Of a stretch of 64,000 nt of DNA, positions 34,914 to 45,870 are shown piece after piece. Under the pieces are notes generated by a model. It did no database searches and was not told where the DNA came from. It saw only the letters and a list, made by a program, of their open reading frames with translations. The position numbers and the translations under genes are program-made. Positions within the stretch are counted from its first letter, which is position 1; the number at the start of each line of letters is the position of its first letter. The stretch is from Psychroserpens burtonensis DSM 12212 (GTDB lineage Bacteria; Bacteroidota; Bacteroidia; Flavobacteriales; Flavobacteriaceae): the NCBI RefSeq assembly GCF_000425305.1, contig NZ_KE384348.1:16325-80324 (forward strand). Reading direction: 5' to 3'.

Positions 34914-37900
34914 TTACATATTCCTGCGATACTGACCTCCGACTTCAAATAACGAATTCGTAATCTCACCCAACGAACATACTTTACAAACATCCATCAA
35001 GGCTTCAAAAATATTCTCATTACTAATCGCTCTATGCTGTAAATCTTTCAGTAATTGTTCTGTGTCATGTGCTTTATGAAGATTCTCTAAGGTCTTGATT
35101 TGAAATTGTTTTTCTTCTTCGGTAGCACGAATCACTTCTGCAGGTAAAACTGTTGGTGACCCTGTACTACTTAAAAAGGTATTCACACCAATAATTGGGA
35201 ACTCCCCATTATGTTTTAACGTCTCATAATACAAACTCTCTTCTTGAATTTTACTGCGTTGGTACATGGTTTCCATAGCACCTAAAACACCACCACGTTC
35301 TGTAATACGGTCAAATTCTAATAAGACTGCTTCCTCTACTAAATCGGTTAATTCTTCAATAATAAAAGAGCCTTGAATTGGGTTTTCATTTTTATTCAAA
35401 CCCAATTCTTTGTTGATAATCAACTGTATTGCCATTGCACGACGAACCGACTCTTCGGTTGGTGTCGTAATCGCTTCATCATAGGCATTTGTATGCAAAG
35501 AGTTACAGTTATCATAAATTGCATACAAAGCTTGAAGTGTTGTGCGAATATCATTAAAGTCAATCTCTTGGGCATGTAAACTACGACCAGAGGTTTGAAT
35601 ATGGTATTTCAACATTTGTGCTCGTGAGTTTGCACCATATTTATTCTTCAATGCTTTAGACCAAATTTTTCTTGCTACACGTCCAATCACAGCATATTCT
35701 GGATCGATTCCGTTTGAGAAAAAGAAGGATAGGTTTGGACCAAATTTATTGATATCCATCCCTCTTGATAAGTAGTACTCTACGTATGTAAATCCATTAG
35801 ATAATGTAAACGCTAATTGCGAAATTGGATTTGCTCCGGCCTCTGCAATATGATATCCAGAAATAGATACCGAATAGAAGTTACGTACATTATTTTCGAT
35901 GAAATATTCTTGCACATCACCCATTAAGCGCAGCGCAAATTCCGTTGAGAAAATACAGGTATTTTGTGCTTGATCTTCTTTTAAAATATCTGCTTGAACC
36001 GTCCCTCTAACTTGAGCAATTGTTTTGGCTTTGATGTCTGTATAAACATCAATTGGTAAAACTTGGTCACCAGTAACACCGAGTAGCATTAACCCTAATC
36101 CGTTATTCCCTTCAGGTAATTGCCCATTATATTGCGGACGCTCTGTCCCTTTATAAATAGCAACTATTTTAGCTTCAACCTCTTTTTCTAAGCCATTTTC
36201 TTTGATATACATTTCACATTGCTGATCAATTGCAGCGTTCATAAAGAACCCTAACAACATTGGAGCTGGACCATTAATGGTCATACTCACAGAGGTCATA
36301 ACATCTGCTAAATCAAAACCAGAATACACTTTTTTAGCATCATCCAAACAACAAATAGAAACACCTGCATTACCAATCTTACCGTAGATATCTGGTCTGT
36401 GATCTGGATCATTTCCGTAGAGTGTCACACTATCAAAAGCTGTAGACAAACGCTTAGCTGGTAATCCCATACTCACATAATGAAAACGACGGTTGGTACG
36501 TTCTGGACCACCTTCTCCTGCAAACATTCTTGCTGGATCTTCACCTGTTCTTTTGAACGGATACAATCCTGAAGTAAATGGAAATTCACCTGGAACATTT
36601 TCTTGCAACGTCCAACGTAAAATATCTCCCCAAGCTTCATACTTAGGTAGCGCTACTTTTGGAATCTGTGAATGAGATAGCGACTCTGTATGCGTTTCAA
36701 TTTTTATTTCCTTGTCTCTCACCTTAAAGGTGTAGATTGGGTTTTTATATTTATTTACTTTCTCATCCCATCCCGTAATGACTTCCCAATTGTAAGGATC
36801 TAGGTTCAATTTTACGCGGTCAAATTCTGCAATAAGGAGTTTTGTAAAATCGGTATTATCATCATTAGCTTGTTTTAAGATTTCATCATTAATACCTGAT
36901 TTATCTAATTCTGGAGCATTCCCAACAACAGATTGAATCGTTTTATAAATCCCAAAGAGTCTTTGAGCGACTTCAACTTGTTCATTTGCTGTTTTATCAT
37001 AAGCGCGATTACTCTCAGCAATTTCAGATAAGTAACGTATTCTTGCAGGAGGAATCACAAATATCTTCTCGCTCATTTCGTTAGAAATTTGAAACGTCGA
37101 GTTTAGGTCTGTATCTGTTTTTTCAACCAATTTATCCATAATCGCTTTGTAAAGCGTATTCATTCCTGGATCATTAAATTGCGAAGCGATTGTACCATAA
37201 ACTGGTAAATCATCTTGATGTACATCCCAAAGATTATTATTACGCATGTACTGTTTTTTCACATCACGTAAAGCATCTAAAGATCCTCGTTTATCAAATT
37301 TATTGATGGCTACCAAGTCTGCAAAATCAAGCATATCGATTTTTTCGAGTTGGGTTGCTGCTCCAAATTCTGGAGTCATCACATACAAGGATACGTTTGA
37401 GTGTTCTATAATTTCGGTATCTGATTGTCCGATTCCTGAGGTCTCTAATATAATAAGGTCAAATTCTGCAGCTTTCAAAACCTCAACCGCTTCATTGACA
37501 TATTTAGACAGTGCTAAATTAGACTGGCGTGTTGCCAAACTACGCATATATACTCTTGGAGAATTAATAGCATTCATACGAATACGATCTCCTAAAAGCG
37601 CACCACCTGTTTTACGTTTTGAAGGATCAACAGAAACAATACCTATTGTTTTTTCAGGGAAATCAACTAAAAAGCGACGTACGAGCTCATCAACTAAACT
37701 AGATTTACCGGAACCTCCAGTTCCAGTGATTCCTAAAACCGGTGTTTTAGAGTCTTTATTTTTTATATGTATTTTGTCTAAAGTTGCTTTGGCTACCTCT
37801 GGGAAATTTTCTGCAGAAGAGATAACGCGTGCAATAGCTCTTGAATTTTTCTTCGGAAGCATATCCATCTCACCATTTAATGAATCTCCAATGGCAAAAT

Positions 37901-38330
37901 CAGCTTTTTCAACCAAATCATTAATCATTCCTTGGAGCCCCATTTCTCTTCCGTCATCTGGCGAGTAGATTCTTTCAATACCATAATCCATGAGTTCTTT
38001 GATTTCCGAAGGTAAAATAACACCACCTCCTCCTCCAAAGATTTTAATATGACCTGCGCCTCTTTCTTCTAAAAGGTCATGCATATATTTAAAATACTCA
38101 TTATGCCCACCTTGGTACGACGTTAAGCAAATCGCATTAACATCTTCTTGGATTGCAGTATTTACCACTTCATCAACACTTCTATCATGACCTAAATGAA
38201 TCACCTCAACACCTGTAGATTGAATGATGCGACGCATAATATTTATGGATGCATCGTGACCGTCAAATAATGCTGCTGCGGTTACTATTCTAACTTTATA
38301 CTTTGGCTTATATGCTGCGACTTGCTTCAT
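34914..38330 (-). CDS. icmF: fused isobutyryl-CoA mutase IcmF
   Basis: IcmF is a B12-dependent acyl-CoA mutase that interconverts isobutyryl-CoA and n-butyryl-CoA. At 1138 residues it carries all three fused parts. The B12-binding domain (about 12-140) has the base-off ligand His 25 in DGHDASI. The MeaI-type G-protein chaperone (about 195-420) has Walker [10 protein letters not shown] (203-211). The TIM-barrel mutase (about 550-1138) has [18 protein letters not shown], the block that marks IcmF rather than methylmalonyl-CoA mutase. It is monocistronic and large for this window. Its role is probably in branched-chain or short-chain fatty acid metabolism. Confidence 0.96.
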   Translation of the reverse strand: MKQVAAYKPKYKVRIVTAAALFDGHDASINIMRRIIQSTGVEVIHLGHDRSVDEVVNTAIQEDVNAICLTSYQGGHNEYFKYMHDLLEERGAGHIKIFGGGGGVILPSEIKELMDYGIERIYSPDDGREMGLQGMINDLVEKADFAIGDSLNGEMDMLPKKNSRAIARVISSAENFPEVAKATLDKIHIKNKDSKTPVLGITGTGGSGKSSLVDELVRRFLVDFPEKTIGIVSVDPSKRKTGGALLGDRIRMNAINSPRVYMRSLATRQSNLALSKYVNEAVEVLKAAEFDLIILETSGIGQSDTEIIEHSNVSLYVMTPEFGAATQLEKIDMLDFADLVAINKFDKRGSLDALRDVKKQYMRNNNLWDVHQDDLPVYGTIASQFNDPGMNTLYKAIMDKLVEKTDTDLNSTFQISNEMSEKIFVIPPARIRYLSEIAESNRAYDKTANEQVEVAQRLFGIYKTIQSVVGNAPELDKSGINDEILKQANDDNTDFTKLLIAEFDRVKLNLDPYNWEVITGWDEKVNKYKNPIYTFKVRDKEIKIETHTESLSHSQIPKVALPKYEAWGDILRWTLQENVPGEFPFTSGLYPFKRTGEDPARMFAGEGGPERTNRRFHYVSMGLPAKRLSTAFDSVTLYGNDPDHRPDIYGKIGNAGVSICCLDDAKKVYSGFDLADVMTSVSMTINGPAPMLLGFFMNAAIDQQCEMYIKENGLEKEVEAKIVAIYKGTERPQYNGQLPEGNNGLGLMLLGVTGDQVLPIDVYTDIKAKTIAQVRGTVQADILKEDQAQNTCIFSTEFALRLMGDVQEYFIENNVRNFYSVSISGYHIAEAGANPISQLAFTLSNGFTYVEYYLSRGMDINKFGPNLSFFFSNGIDPEYAVIGRVARKIWSKALKNKYGANSRAQMLKYHIQTSGRSLHAQEIDFNDIRTTLQALYAIYDNCNSLHTNAYDEAITTPTEESVRRAMAIQLIINKELGLNKNENPIQGSFIIEELTDLVEEAVLLEFDRITERGGVLGAMETMYQRSKIQEESLYYETLKHNGEFPIIGVNTFLSSTGSPTVLPAEVIRATEEEKQFQIKTLENLHKAHDTEQLLKDLQHRAISNENIFEALMDVCKVCSLGEITNSLFEVGGQYRRNM

Positions 38331-38555
38331 TCGTAAAATTATGAGATTTTATAGATACAAATTTACGGAATTTTCAAAATATGTGACTCATGATTTCGAA
38401 TTCTTTAAGAGATAGTTTCATCTTAAAATTGTAGAGTACCATAAACCTTCCACCATTAATTAGAATTAAAAAATACAATTATAGTTTCTCATAATATCTA
38501 GGGTCGTAAATAACTACAAAACACGTTTAAATCTGCGATTAAAAAGTAAAATATC

Positions 38556-38563
38556 TATATTTG
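38556..38563 (+). promoter_or_regulatory. -7 box of DUF4197 gene
   Basis: TATATTTG fits the consensus, 24 bases before the ATG at 38588. Confidence 0.5.
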
Positions 38564-38587
38564 CCACATACCAAAAATTATAACATT

Positions 38588-39298
38588 ATGATACGCAAAC
38601 TTTTCATTTTTGCACTTTTATTTAATTTAACAGCTTGTGTCGAGTTGCAAGAAGTTGTCAATAATTTACCACAAGGAGGCGGAAGTGTTTTGAGTAATAC
38701 AGACATTGCTTCAGGATTACGTCAAGCATTAGATCTAGGTATTGATAAACAAGTTACCAAACTGACTCAAGAAGATGGCTTCTTTAAAAATGAATTAGTT
38801 AAGATTGTATTACCCAAAGAGTTACAAAAAGTAGATAAAGGCTTAAGAGACATAGGATTGGGCAAACTAGCAGATGAAGGCCTAAAAATACTCAACAGAG
38901 CCGCGGAAGACGCTGTTAAAGAGGCAAAGCCGATTTTTGTTAACGCTGTTAGAGGTATTACGTTTGATGATGCTAAAAATATCTTATTAGGTAATGACAA
39001 AGCGGCGACAGATTATTTAACTAGCAAAACACAAACGGATTTATACAATAAATTTCAACCCGTAATTAATAGTTCTTTCGAAAAAGTTGGCGCTGATAAA
39101 ATTTGGGCAAACCTAATTAACAAATACAATGCAATACCATTTACTAATAATGTAAATACGAACCTTACAGATTATGTTACGGTAGAAGCTTTAAAAGGTG
39201 TTTATACTATGATTGCTATTGAAGAAAAAAAGATAAGAACTAACGTGTCTTCTCGAAGTACCGATCTTCTAAAAAAAGTATTTGCTTTGCAAGATTAG
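38588..39298 (+). CDS. DUF4197 lipoprotein
   Basis: This 236-residue protein has a lipoprotein signal (LFIFALLFNLTAC, Cys about 17). DUF4197 covers the rest and is mostly helical: IASGLRQALDLGIDKQV, AVRGITFDDAKNILLGNDKAATDYL and FTNNVNTNLTDYVTVEALKG. It is a periplasmic protein of unknown function. I start it at the ATG at 38588; the frame continues to 38561 inside the promoter. A possible small RNA follows. Confidence 0.92.
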   Translation: MIRKLFIFALLFNLTACVELQEVVNNLPQGGGSVLSNTDIASGLRQALDLGIDKQVTKLTQEDGFFKNELVKIVLPKELQKVDKGLRDIGLGKLADEGLKILNRAAEDAVKEAKPIFVNAVRGITFDDAKNILLGNDKAATDYLTSKTQTDLYNKFQPVINSSFEKVGADKIWANLINKYNAIPFTNNVNTNLTDYVTVEALKGVYTMIAIEEKKIRTNVSSRSTDLLKKVFALQD

Positions 39299-39378
39299 AA
39301 ATGTATCTCATAAGTAGTAAACTACTTTTAATATACTCCTAATATTAAGGTAACATCAAATAAAGAAATAAGACACAC

Positions 39379-39475
39379 CTTTGCACCAGTTAGCAAAGAA
39401 TAAATTATCTCATAATTTATTTGAATTAGAACAGTTAGTTTAAAAGTCGACCTTGTCTCAGGTTGACTTTTTTTT
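39379..39475 (+). ncRNA. candidate small RNA: three hairpins ending in a terminator
   Basis: Three hairpins in a row lie between the DUF4197 stop and the next gene. They are CTTTGC/GCAAAG with an 8-base loop (39379-39398), AATAAATTAT/ATAATTTATT with a 3-base loop (39399-39421, perfect), and AGTCGACCT/AGGTTGACT with a T-run (39445-39475). No ORF covers them. It could instead be a structured 3' end of the DUF4197 message. Confidence 0.45.
39445..39475 (+). terminator. Rho-independent terminator
   Basis: AGTCGACCT (39445-39453) pairs with AGGTTGACT (39460-39468; one G-U pair), followed by seven T. It lies 147 bases after the DUF4197 stop. Confidence 0.85.
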
Positions 39476-39547
39476 ATCAATATTTTAAAGTTTAGTTGCT
39501 CAATTACAATATTTTAAATACATTTAAGTTTAAAAAGCATCACGGTC

Positions 39548-39748
39548 ATGAAATCAACTAGTAATATTCTCGATCATCAAAGTAAATTACTCTCTCGTTA
39601 CAAACGCCTCATTGAACAAGCCTATAACTTTCGTCAAACCGACTCTGCGCTTAGTGATATCTCAGAGTTCAAGGCTATTAAACTACTTCATAAACTAAAT
39701 AAACTCAAATACCTCAACAGGAATTTAAGCAAGCCTCAACAAAATTAA
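39548..39748 (+). CDS. small basic hypothetical protein, Lacal_2735-like
   Basis: This 66-residue soluble protein is basic and helical (LSRYKRLIEQAYNFRQTDSA, then EFKAIKLLHKLNKLKYL). The helix pattern recalls a small flavobacterial family named Lacal_2735 (from memory). No function is known. It is short, so the call rests on length, composition and the terminator that precedes it. Confidence 0.6.
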   Translation: MKSTSNILDHQSKLLSRYKRLIEQAYNFRQTDSALSDISEFKAIKLLHKLNKLKYLNRNLSKPQQN

Positions 39749-39938
39749 TTTCATATTCATGTAGAGTTGGCAAAACAAGATTCAATAATAAAATAATTTT
39801 TAGTTTAAAACATTCACAGGATAGATATGTTCGCTTTGCTGAAGAATATTCTAATATTTAGCAAATAGATATAGGGTTGAGTGACACTTTATGTTATGAA
39901 GCTAAAAAAAAAACTACAGATCTTAAATTTAAAACATA

Positions 39939-40730
39939 CTAATCGGAAAGATCTTGATGTAGTGTTTTAAAATAAGCAAAAGCATAATCTAACCTCGATC
40001 CATACCAAGAGAAGAATTCACCATCTACTAGTACAACTTTAGTACGTAAAAACCGAGATCTTAACTCCTTAATGTCAGCACTTTTAAATGGGTACGGTTC
40101 ACTCGACAGCAGTATCACATCGAGATCTTCTTTAATAGTATTTAAATCAACTTCTGGATAACGTTCTAAATTCCCAAAATAATTATCAAAACTATTTAGT
40201 CTAAGCATGGCATCAATAAACGTTGTATTTGCTGCAACCATCCACGGATTCTTCCAAATAAAATAAGCAACTTTAAGTTTTTCTTGATCTTTTATATAGT
40301 GACGAAAGTCTTTATATTTATTCTCTAGACTAGAGACAAGGGCTTCTGATTTTTTTTCTACCGAAAATAATTTGCCATACAAATCAATAAGTTTTAACGC
40401 GTCATCTAAGTTATAAATATCACTAAGATGAACTGGAGCGATTTTCTCTAACTCTAGGATCATCTCCTTCGTGTTTTCTTCTTTATTGCAGAGAATTATA
40501 TCTGGATTTAAATTTTTTATTTTATCAAAATGAACTTGTTTTGTACCACCAAAAACGGTTTTATTTTTCCGAAGAGAAGCAGGATGGATACAAAATTTTG
40601 TCACACCCACAATTAAAGATTCCAAACCTAAATCAACAAGTAATTCAGTTTGCGAAGGCACTAAGGACACAATACGTGTTGGTGTATTCTCGAACTCTAG
40701 AGTTCGTTTAAGTTGATCTTGGTATTTCAT
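39939..40730 (-). CDS. BtuF-like metal/cobalamin receptor protein
   Basis: This 263-residue periplasmic-binding-type III protein (helical backbone metal receptor) has RIVSLVPSQTELLVDLGL at the start and the conserved LNPDIILCNKEEN. Members bind cobalamin or metal chelates. It has no signal peptide, so it may be a cytoplasmic relative and not a true ABC receptor. It follows pyrF by 37 bases and is probably in its operon. Confidence 0.88.
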   Translation of the reverse strand: MKYQDQLKRTLEFENTPTRIVSLVPSQTELLVDLGLESLIVGVTKFCIHPASLRKNKTVFGGTKQVHFDKIKNLNPDIILCNKEENTKEMILELEKIAPVHLSDIYNLDDALKLIDLYGKLFSVEKKSEALVSSLENKYKDFRHYIKDQEKLKVAYFIWKNPWMVAANTTFIDAMLRLNSFDNYFGNLERYPEVDLNTIKEDLDVILLSSEPYPFKSADIKELRSRFLRTKVVLVDGEFFSWYGSRLDYAFAYFKTLHQDLSD

Positions 40731-40767
40731 AATGATATCGTTACTTCCTTTCTATTCATAACTACAA

Positions 40768-41583
40768 TTACGAATTAAGTATAGTTTCCATCTGCTCTTG
40801 AAGTTCTTTGGCTTTTTGAGATGCAGCCTCAGCAAAATCCTCACTTTGAGACGCATAAATAATACCTCTCGAAGAGTTTATTAATAAACCAACGTTATCA
40901 TTCATACCATATTTACAAACGTCTTGTAGATTACCGCCTTGTGCACCTACTCCAGGAACCAACAAAAAACTATCAGGAACGATAGTTCTAATATCTGCTA
41001 GATACTCTGCTTTAGTAGCACCAACGACATACATTAGATTTATAGAATTCTTCCAAGATTTAGACGTCTCTAGAACGTGTTTATAAAGTTCTTTGCCTTC
41101 AACCATTTTAGTTTGAAAATCAAAAGCACCTTCATTTGATGTCAACGCTAGCATTATGGTGTGCTTATTCTCAAATGCCAAGAAAGGCTCTACAGAGTCT
41201 TTACCCATATAAGGCGCAACCGTTACACTATCAAAAGCTAAATCCTCAAAAAACGCTTTCGCATACATACTACTTGTATTTCCTATATCTCCACGTTTAG
41301 AATCTGCAATAGTAAAAATATCAGGATGATTTTCATTAAGATAATTAATGGTCTTTTCTAATGATTTCCATCCTTTGAGTCCGTAGGCCTCGTAAAAAGC
41401 AGTGTTAGGCTTATAGGCAACACAAAGATGATGTGTTGCATCAATAATGGCTTTATTAAACGCAAAGATCGGATCTTCTTCGCTTAATAAATGCTTTGGA
41501 ATTTTATTTAAATCAACATCTAACCCTATACATAGAAAGGAGTTCTTTTTTTTGATTTGCTGTGTAAGTTGTTGTGTTGTCAT
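40768..41583 (-). CDS. pyrF: orotidine 5'-phosphate decarboxylase
   Basis: PyrF makes UMP from OMP, the last step of de novo pyrimidine synthesis. At 271 residues it is the longer type-2 form (subfamily 2, as in mycobacteria and Bacteroidota). It has [10 protein letters not shown], the catalytic block [19 protein letters not shown] and the phosphate loop VPGVGAQGG. It is 35 bases after prfA, a pairing common in flavobacteria. Confidence 0.97.
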   Translation of the reverse strand: MTTQQLTQQIKKKNSFLCIGLDVDLNKIPKHLLSEEDPIFAFNKAIIDATHHLCVAYKPNTAFYEAYGLKGWKSLEKTINYLNENHPDIFTIADSKRGDIGNTSSMYAKAFFEDLAFDSVTVAPYMGKDSVEPFLAFENKHTIMLALTSNEGAFDFQTKMVEGKELYKHVLETSKSWKNSINLMYVVGATKAEYLADIRTIVPDSFLLVPGVGAQGGNLQDVCKYGMNDNVGLLINSSRGIIYASQSEDFAEAASQKAKELQEQMETILNS

Positions 41584-41618
41584 ATTAAAAAAGCCTCCAG
41601 TTTAAGAGGCTCTAAATA

Positions 41619-42695
41619 TTATATATGTTCGTCACTAGCTTTTAACTTCTCAGTATTTTCTGCTAGCATGAGTTCGTCTAGTATTTTTTGAATGTCACCA
41701 TTCATGATATTCTGCAAATCATAAAGTGTCAATCCAATTCTATGATCTGTCACTCGCCCTTGTGAATAATTATAGGTTCTAATCTTAGCACTTCTATCTC
41801 CAGAACTTACCATAGAACCACGTTTCTCAGCATCAGCAGCATTCTTTTTTGCCAATTCCATTTCATACAAACGAGAACGTAATACTTTAAACGCTTTCTC
41901 TTTATTTTTATGTTGTGACTTTTGGTCTTGACACTGTGCTACTAATCCAGTAGGTTCATGCGTTAATCGAACTGCAGAATACGTCGTATTTACCGACTGT
42001 CCCCCTGGACCAGATGAACAGAAGAAGTCAATACGCACATCCTTTGGATTGATTTCTACGTCAAATTCTTCAGCTTCAGGAAACACCATACATGTCGCAG
42101 CACTGGTATGCACGCGTCCTTGAGTTTCTGTTTGCGGCACGCGTTGAACACGATGCACGCCTGCTTCAAATTTTAAAATTCCATAAACATCATCACCAGT
42201 AACTTCAAATTGGATCTCTTTAAAGCCACCATTTGTTCCTTCACTGTAATCTACAGTATCAACTTTCCAGCCTCTACTTTCACAATATTTTGTATACATT
42301 CTATACAAATCACCTGCAAAGATACTGGCTTCATCTCCACCAGTTCCTGCGCGTAATTCGACTACTGCATTTTTAGAATCTTCAGGGTCTTTAGGGATTA
42401 ACATAACTCTAATGGCATCATCCAATTTTGGAATCCCCTCTTTAGCTTCGTCGTATTGCATTTTTGCCATTTCGATCATTTCTGGATCACTACTATTAGA
42501 AATGATTTCTTCAGCTTCCTTCAAGTTGTCTATAAACTCTATATATTCTTCACGCTTATCCATTAATAAGCGTAAGTCCTTATATTCTTTATTTAGGGCA
42601 ACATAACGCTTCTGATCTGTTATAATGTCTGGCTGAATGATCAAATCACTCACCTCATCAAAACGTTGTTTTACTATTTGTAATTTCTCTAACAT
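41619..42695 (-). CDS. prfA: peptide chain release factor 1
   Basis: RF1 reads UAA and UAG and releases the finished peptide. It is 358 residues, normal. The catalytic GGQ is at 231-233 ([20 protein letters not shown]), and the stop-codon reader P-x-T motif is PQT at 187-189, which marks RF1 and not RF2. It heads a prfA-pyrF-btuF-like run. Confidence 0.98.
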   Translation of the reverse strand: MLEKLQIVKQRFDEVSDLIIQPDIITDQKRYVALNKEYKDLRLLMDKREEYIEFIDNLKEAEEIISNSSDPEMIEMAKMQYDEAKEGIPKLDDAIRVMLIPKDPEDSKNAVVELRAGTGGDEASIFAGDLYRMYTKYCESRGWKVDTVDYSEGTNGGFKEIQFEVTGDDVYGILKFEAGVHRVQRVPQTETQGRVHTSAATCMVFPEAEEFDVEINPKDVRIDFFCSSGPGGQSVNTTYSAVRLTHEPTGLVAQCQDQKSQHKNKEKAFKVLRSRLYEMELAKKNAADAEKRGSMVSSGDRSAKIRTYNYSQGRVTDHRIGLTLYDLQNIMNGDIQKILDELMLAENTEKLKASDEHI

Positions 42696-42805
42696 CTTCT
42701 TCTAAAAATTGTGTTTCAAAAATACGATAATTTATGGATTTTTAATAGTGAATAATTTGTTACTATCATGAAAAATAATCTCTATAAATTTAACGTTATC
42801 CTCGT

Positions 42806-43096
42806 ATGCAAAAGCAAGTCTTATTTATTTTCAACTATTACAAATCTATGGCGTTTTGGTCATTTATTGTTACTCTTGCGGTAACAATTATAAACCCTGA
42901 ACTCATATTAGCATTATCAATAAAGTTGTTTTTGATATTTGTGTTATGGTTTATGATTAGTGATAGAAAGGTTAGACAGCGGTTACGTTTTTATAGAATT
43001 AGTGGTGTTTCTAATATAAAGTTCTTTACTGTAATCTATCTATTTGACGGATTATTAACAACAGTGTTTCTTATCTTAATAAAAGGCTTTACATAA
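42806..43096 (+). CDS. small multi-pass membrane protein, hypothetical
   Basis: This 96-residue protein has about three hydrophobic segments (15-30, 34-52, 70-92) with a basic loop (DRKVRQRLRFYR). I recognise no family. It is convergent with the three small membrane genes that follow purM; the gap to the nearest is 5 bases. Confidence 0.65.
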   Translation: MQKQVLFIFNYYKSMAFWSFIVTLAVTIINPELILALSIKLFLIFVLWFMISDRKVRQRLRFYRISGVSNIKFFTVIYLFDGLLTTVFLILIKGFT

Positions 43097-43101
43097 AGGT
43101 T

Positions 43102-43371
43102 CTAAAACACTTTTGCAGTTTTAGAATTTAAAAAACTATAATATAATAGTAAGGCCATTGCCAATATTTGAAAAAGTCGTTCAAATTGCATCGCTAAATG
43201 ATACCCTTGATAATACGCTATTACTAATAAAATAGAAGATAATAAAAAGCTTACAACTAACCCAAAGAAAACATCAGATTGTTTCGTATAATCATTAAGA
43301 CTATTTAATACCGAACAAATGACTAAAACAAGTAAAGCAAACGCATATATAATAAATAAAATCTCAAACAA
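43102..43371 (-). CDS. small membrane protein, hypothetical
   Basis: This 89-residue protein has three membrane segments (about 3-20, 35-52, 65-82). It is third in a row of three small membrane proteins downstream of purM. No family was recognised. Confidence 0.6.
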   Translation of the reverse strand: MFEILFIIYAFALLVLVICSVLNSLNDYTKQSDVFFGLVVSFLLSSILLVIAYYQGYHLAMQFERLFQILAMALLLYYSFLNSKTAKVF

Positions 43372-43416
43372 AAACCCTCCAAACTTATTAAAATCTAATA
43401 GACTACTTAAGTTAAA

Positions 43417-43656
43417 CTATAAAAAAAACAAGGATACTAAAAGCACTAAAATTGTAACTATTGAAAAAGGCTTGAGTTCTTTTAAATATGACTTTTTAAA
43501 AACATGAATGCTTAAAAGCACATTCAAGATTATAAATGAGACAAATCTCAAAAGGCAAAACCATTTATTTTCAAAGAATAATATTCCTATATAGGAGAAT
43601 ACTATTAATAAAAACAAAAGTGCGAAAAATAGTTTTTGTCTGAGTTCAAACGTCAA
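43417..43656 (-). CDS. small membrane protein, hypothetical
   Basis: This 79-residue protein has three hydrophobic segments (FFALLFLLIVFSYIGILFF; LLRFVSFIILNVLLSI; the C-terminal SIVTILVLLVSLFFL). Its ATG overlaps the stop of the preceding gene by 4 bases (ATGA), which supports translation. Function unknown. Confidence 0.65.
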   Translation of the reverse strand: MTFELRQKLFFALLFLLIVFSYIGILFFENKWFCLLRFVSFIILNVLLSIHVFKKSYLKELKPFSIVTILVLLVSLFFL

Positions 43657-43853
43657 TAGCCACCAAAAAAAAACACAAGGGTTGTTATAACTCTAACGAG
43701 TCTCAAACCCTGAGTTTCCAAAAATAGCGAAAACATTATATTGACTAGTAATAGAGCAATTACAAATATTATAAATGAAGACCAGTTTATGCCCTTATTG
43801 CGATTAAGTAAGTCCAATTTCAAAGTACTAATATTCAAATACTCCGTAAACAC
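43653..43853 (-). CDS. small membrane protein overlapping purM, hypothetical
   Basis: This 66-residue frame has two hydrophobic helices (about 26-46, 52-64). Its GTG at 43853 lies 26 bases inside the purM 3' end; in-frame TTG codons further on are also possible. The overlap with purM and the ATGA link to the next gene suggest a coupled operon, but the start is uncertain. Confidence 0.5.
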   Translation of the reverse strand: MFTEYLNISTLKLDLLNRNKGINWSSFIIFVIALLLVNIMFSLFLETQGLRLVRVITTLVFFFGGY

Positions 43854-45006
43854 TTTTAATCGTAAGTTTTTTCTCTTCGGAAGGAATTACGCGACCAATA
43901 ATTTTGGCATCTACATGAAATGATTTAGAAATCTTAATAATATCTTCAGCCACGTCTGGAGTCACATAAAGTTCCATACGATGACCACAGTTAAACACCT
44001 GATACATCTCTTTCCAATCTGTATTAGACTGCTCTTGAATTAATTTAAATAAAGGTGGTACATCAAACATATTATCTTTTACAATATGTAAATTATCAAT
44101 AAAGTGTAAAATCTTAGTTTGTGCTCCACCAGAACAATGTATCATGCCATGTAAACTTTCCGAAGAAAACTTAGAGAGTATGGCTTTTATAATTGGCGCA
44201 TAGGTTCTTGTTGGCGACAACACGAGTTTACCAGCATCAATAGGCGAATTTTCAACTGCGTCTGTTAATTTGGTTTGCCCAGAATACACTAAATCTTTTG
44301 GAACAGAGGCATCAAAACTTTCAGGATATTTTTCAGCTAAATAATTATGAAACACATCGTGACGAGCAGAAGTCAAACCGTTACTTCCCATACCACCATT
44401 ATACTCCGTTTCATAAGTAGCTTGACCAAAACTCTCTAGCCCAACAATAACATCACCAGGTTTTATATTGGCATTATCAATAACATCGCTTCGTTTCATA
44501 CGAGCGGTTACTGTCGAGTCCACTATAATAGTGCGCACTAAATCGCCAACATCTGCGGTTTCACCTCCAGTGGAATGAATAGTCACGCCAAACGTTTTTA
44601 AATCTTTTATGAGTTCTTCTGTCCCGTTTATAATTGCCGAAAGAACGTCTCCCGTAATTAAGTTTTTGTTGCGACCTATGGTCGAAGATAACATGATGTT
44701 ATCTGTTGCTCCTACACATAGTAAATCATCGATATTCATGATGAGTGCATCTTGAGCAATACCTTTCCAGACAGAAATATCACCAGTTTCTTTCCAATAC
44801 ATATAAGCCAATGCACTTTTTGTTCCTGCCCCATCCGCATGCATAATCAAGCAATAGTCATCATTATTAGTTAAATAATCTGGAACAATCTTACAAAACG
44901 CTTTAGGAAACAAGCCTTTATCTATATTCTTAATGGCATTATGCACGTCTTCTTTTGAAGCAGAAACTCCTCGTTGTGCGTAGCGTTTGCTAATATCTTG
45001 ACTCAT
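43828..45006 (-). CDS. purM: phosphoribosylformylglycinamidine cyclo-ligase (AIR synthetase)
   Basis: PurM closes the imidazole ring in de novo purine synthesis, using ATP to turn FGAM into AIR. At 392 residues it is the longer Bacteroidota form. Conserved parts are MHADGAGTKSALAYMYW, MNIDDLLCVGATDNIMLSSTI, STGGETADVGDLV, GGMGSNGLTSARHDVF and the C-terminal GHRMELYVTPDVAEDIIKIS. It follows the barrel-protein gene by 36 bases. Its 3' end overlaps a small membrane frame. Confidence 0.96.
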   Translation of the reverse strand: MSQDISKRYAQRGVSASKEDVHNAIKNIDKGLFPKAFCKIVPDYLTNNDDYCLIMHADGAGTKSALAYMYWKETGDISVWKGIAQDALIMNIDDLLCVGATDNIMLSSTIGRNKNLITGDVLSAIINGTEELIKDLKTFGVTIHSTGGETADVGDLVRTIIVDSTVTARMKRSDVIDNANIKPGDVIVGLESFGQATYETEYNGGMGSNGLTSARHDVFHNYLAEKYPESFDASVPKDLVYSGQTKLTDAVENSPIDAGKLVLSPTRTYAPIIKAILSKFSSESLHGMIHCSGGAQTKILHFIDNLHIVKDNMFDVPPLFKLIQEQSNTDWKEMYQVFNCGHRMELYVTPDVAEDIIKISKSFHVDAKIIGRVIPSEEKKLTIKSVYGVFEY

Positions 45007-45042
45007 AGGTTTATGTTGAGCAACAAAAATAAGAATTGTTAA

Positions 45043-45723
45043 CTACAATTTAGGTCTATTTTTATCATCAGTTAAGGAATTTGTTTCAATCACTGTAGCA
45101 TTACCTTTAGCACGTTTTGCTTTGACATCTGCTCCTCCAAAATAAAAATTAACTCCAAATGCAATTCTAAAGTACGTATCATCTCCACCTCCAGCCTCTA
45201 AACCATCGAGTGTATCACTTCCTATATAATTATAATCTGTATATAATTTCACTGCAAACTGATTTGATACGACACACTCTAAACCTGCTCCACCTTGTAA
45301 TTTATTGGCCGTTTCTTTAAAGTGATTAGAAGCATTATAACCTGCTCCCATAAAAATAAATGGTGAGAATCTCTGATGAGGACTAAGTAATAACTCTATG
45401 TTTATATCAAATGACATAAACCCTTCATTATACAGATCAATATAGGCCAAATTAAATTTATGATATCCAAAATCTAAGGCCAAGTGCGGTGTTAAATGTC
45501 TTTTATATCCGAAATGACTATAAATTTCAAATTGAGGATCTACTAAATCTCCATTTATAACAGATGTTCCCAAGGCAACATCAAAAGCATTAGTACCTCT
45601 TAAATTATAAAATTCTGTTTTAAGTTCTGGAGTCTCAATTTGTTCTTGACAGAATGACTTTTGAACAATTAAACAAACTACTAAGATTAATAAACTGTGA
45701 CGTGTTTGTTGTGCTATCATCAA
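45043..45723 (-). CDS. outer-membrane beta-barrel protein, hypothetical
   Basis: This 226-residue protein has a signal peptide (MMIAQQTRHSLLILVVCLIVQKSFCQ) and a short series of amphipathic strands typical of an 8-stranded barrel (FDVALGTSVI, HLALDFGYHKF, FSPFIFMGAGYNASNHF, and FRIAFGVNFYFGG as the last strand). The tail after the last strand (about 205-226) is charged. Barrels of this size in Bacteroidota are of unknown role. It lies 36 bases before purM. Confidence 0.8.
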   Translation of the reverse strand: MMIAQQTRHSLLILVVCLIVQKSFCQEQIETPELKTEFYNLRGTNAFDVALGTSVINGDLVDPQFEIYSHFGYKRHLTPHLALDFGYHKFNLAYIDLYNEGFMSFDINIELLLSPHQRFSPFIFMGAGYNASNHFKETANKLQGGAGLECVVSNQFAVKLYTDYNYIGSDTLDGLEAGGGDDTYFRIAFGVNFYFGGADVKAKRAKGNATVIETNSLTDDKNRPKL

Positions 45724-45870
45724 ATTTTGTTTTGGTTACATATACCAATAACAAAAGGGGTTTAGGTTCAAACAATTTGGGACTTTTAATGCTCGAATAA
45801 GACTTAAAGGCTGGTAATATAAAAATTAATTAGCAATGAGTTATATTTTTAATAAATTTAATTTTAGATA

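Noticed and set aside
37246..37968. 240-residue plus-strand frame opposite icmF
   Set aside because: It is antisense to the conserved G-domain of IcmF, and serine-rich as such shadow frames usually are.
34914..38330. Methylmalonyl-CoA mutase as the identity of the large mutase
   Set aside because: The fused B12-GTPase-mutase order and the [18 protein letters not shown] block are characteristic of IcmF.
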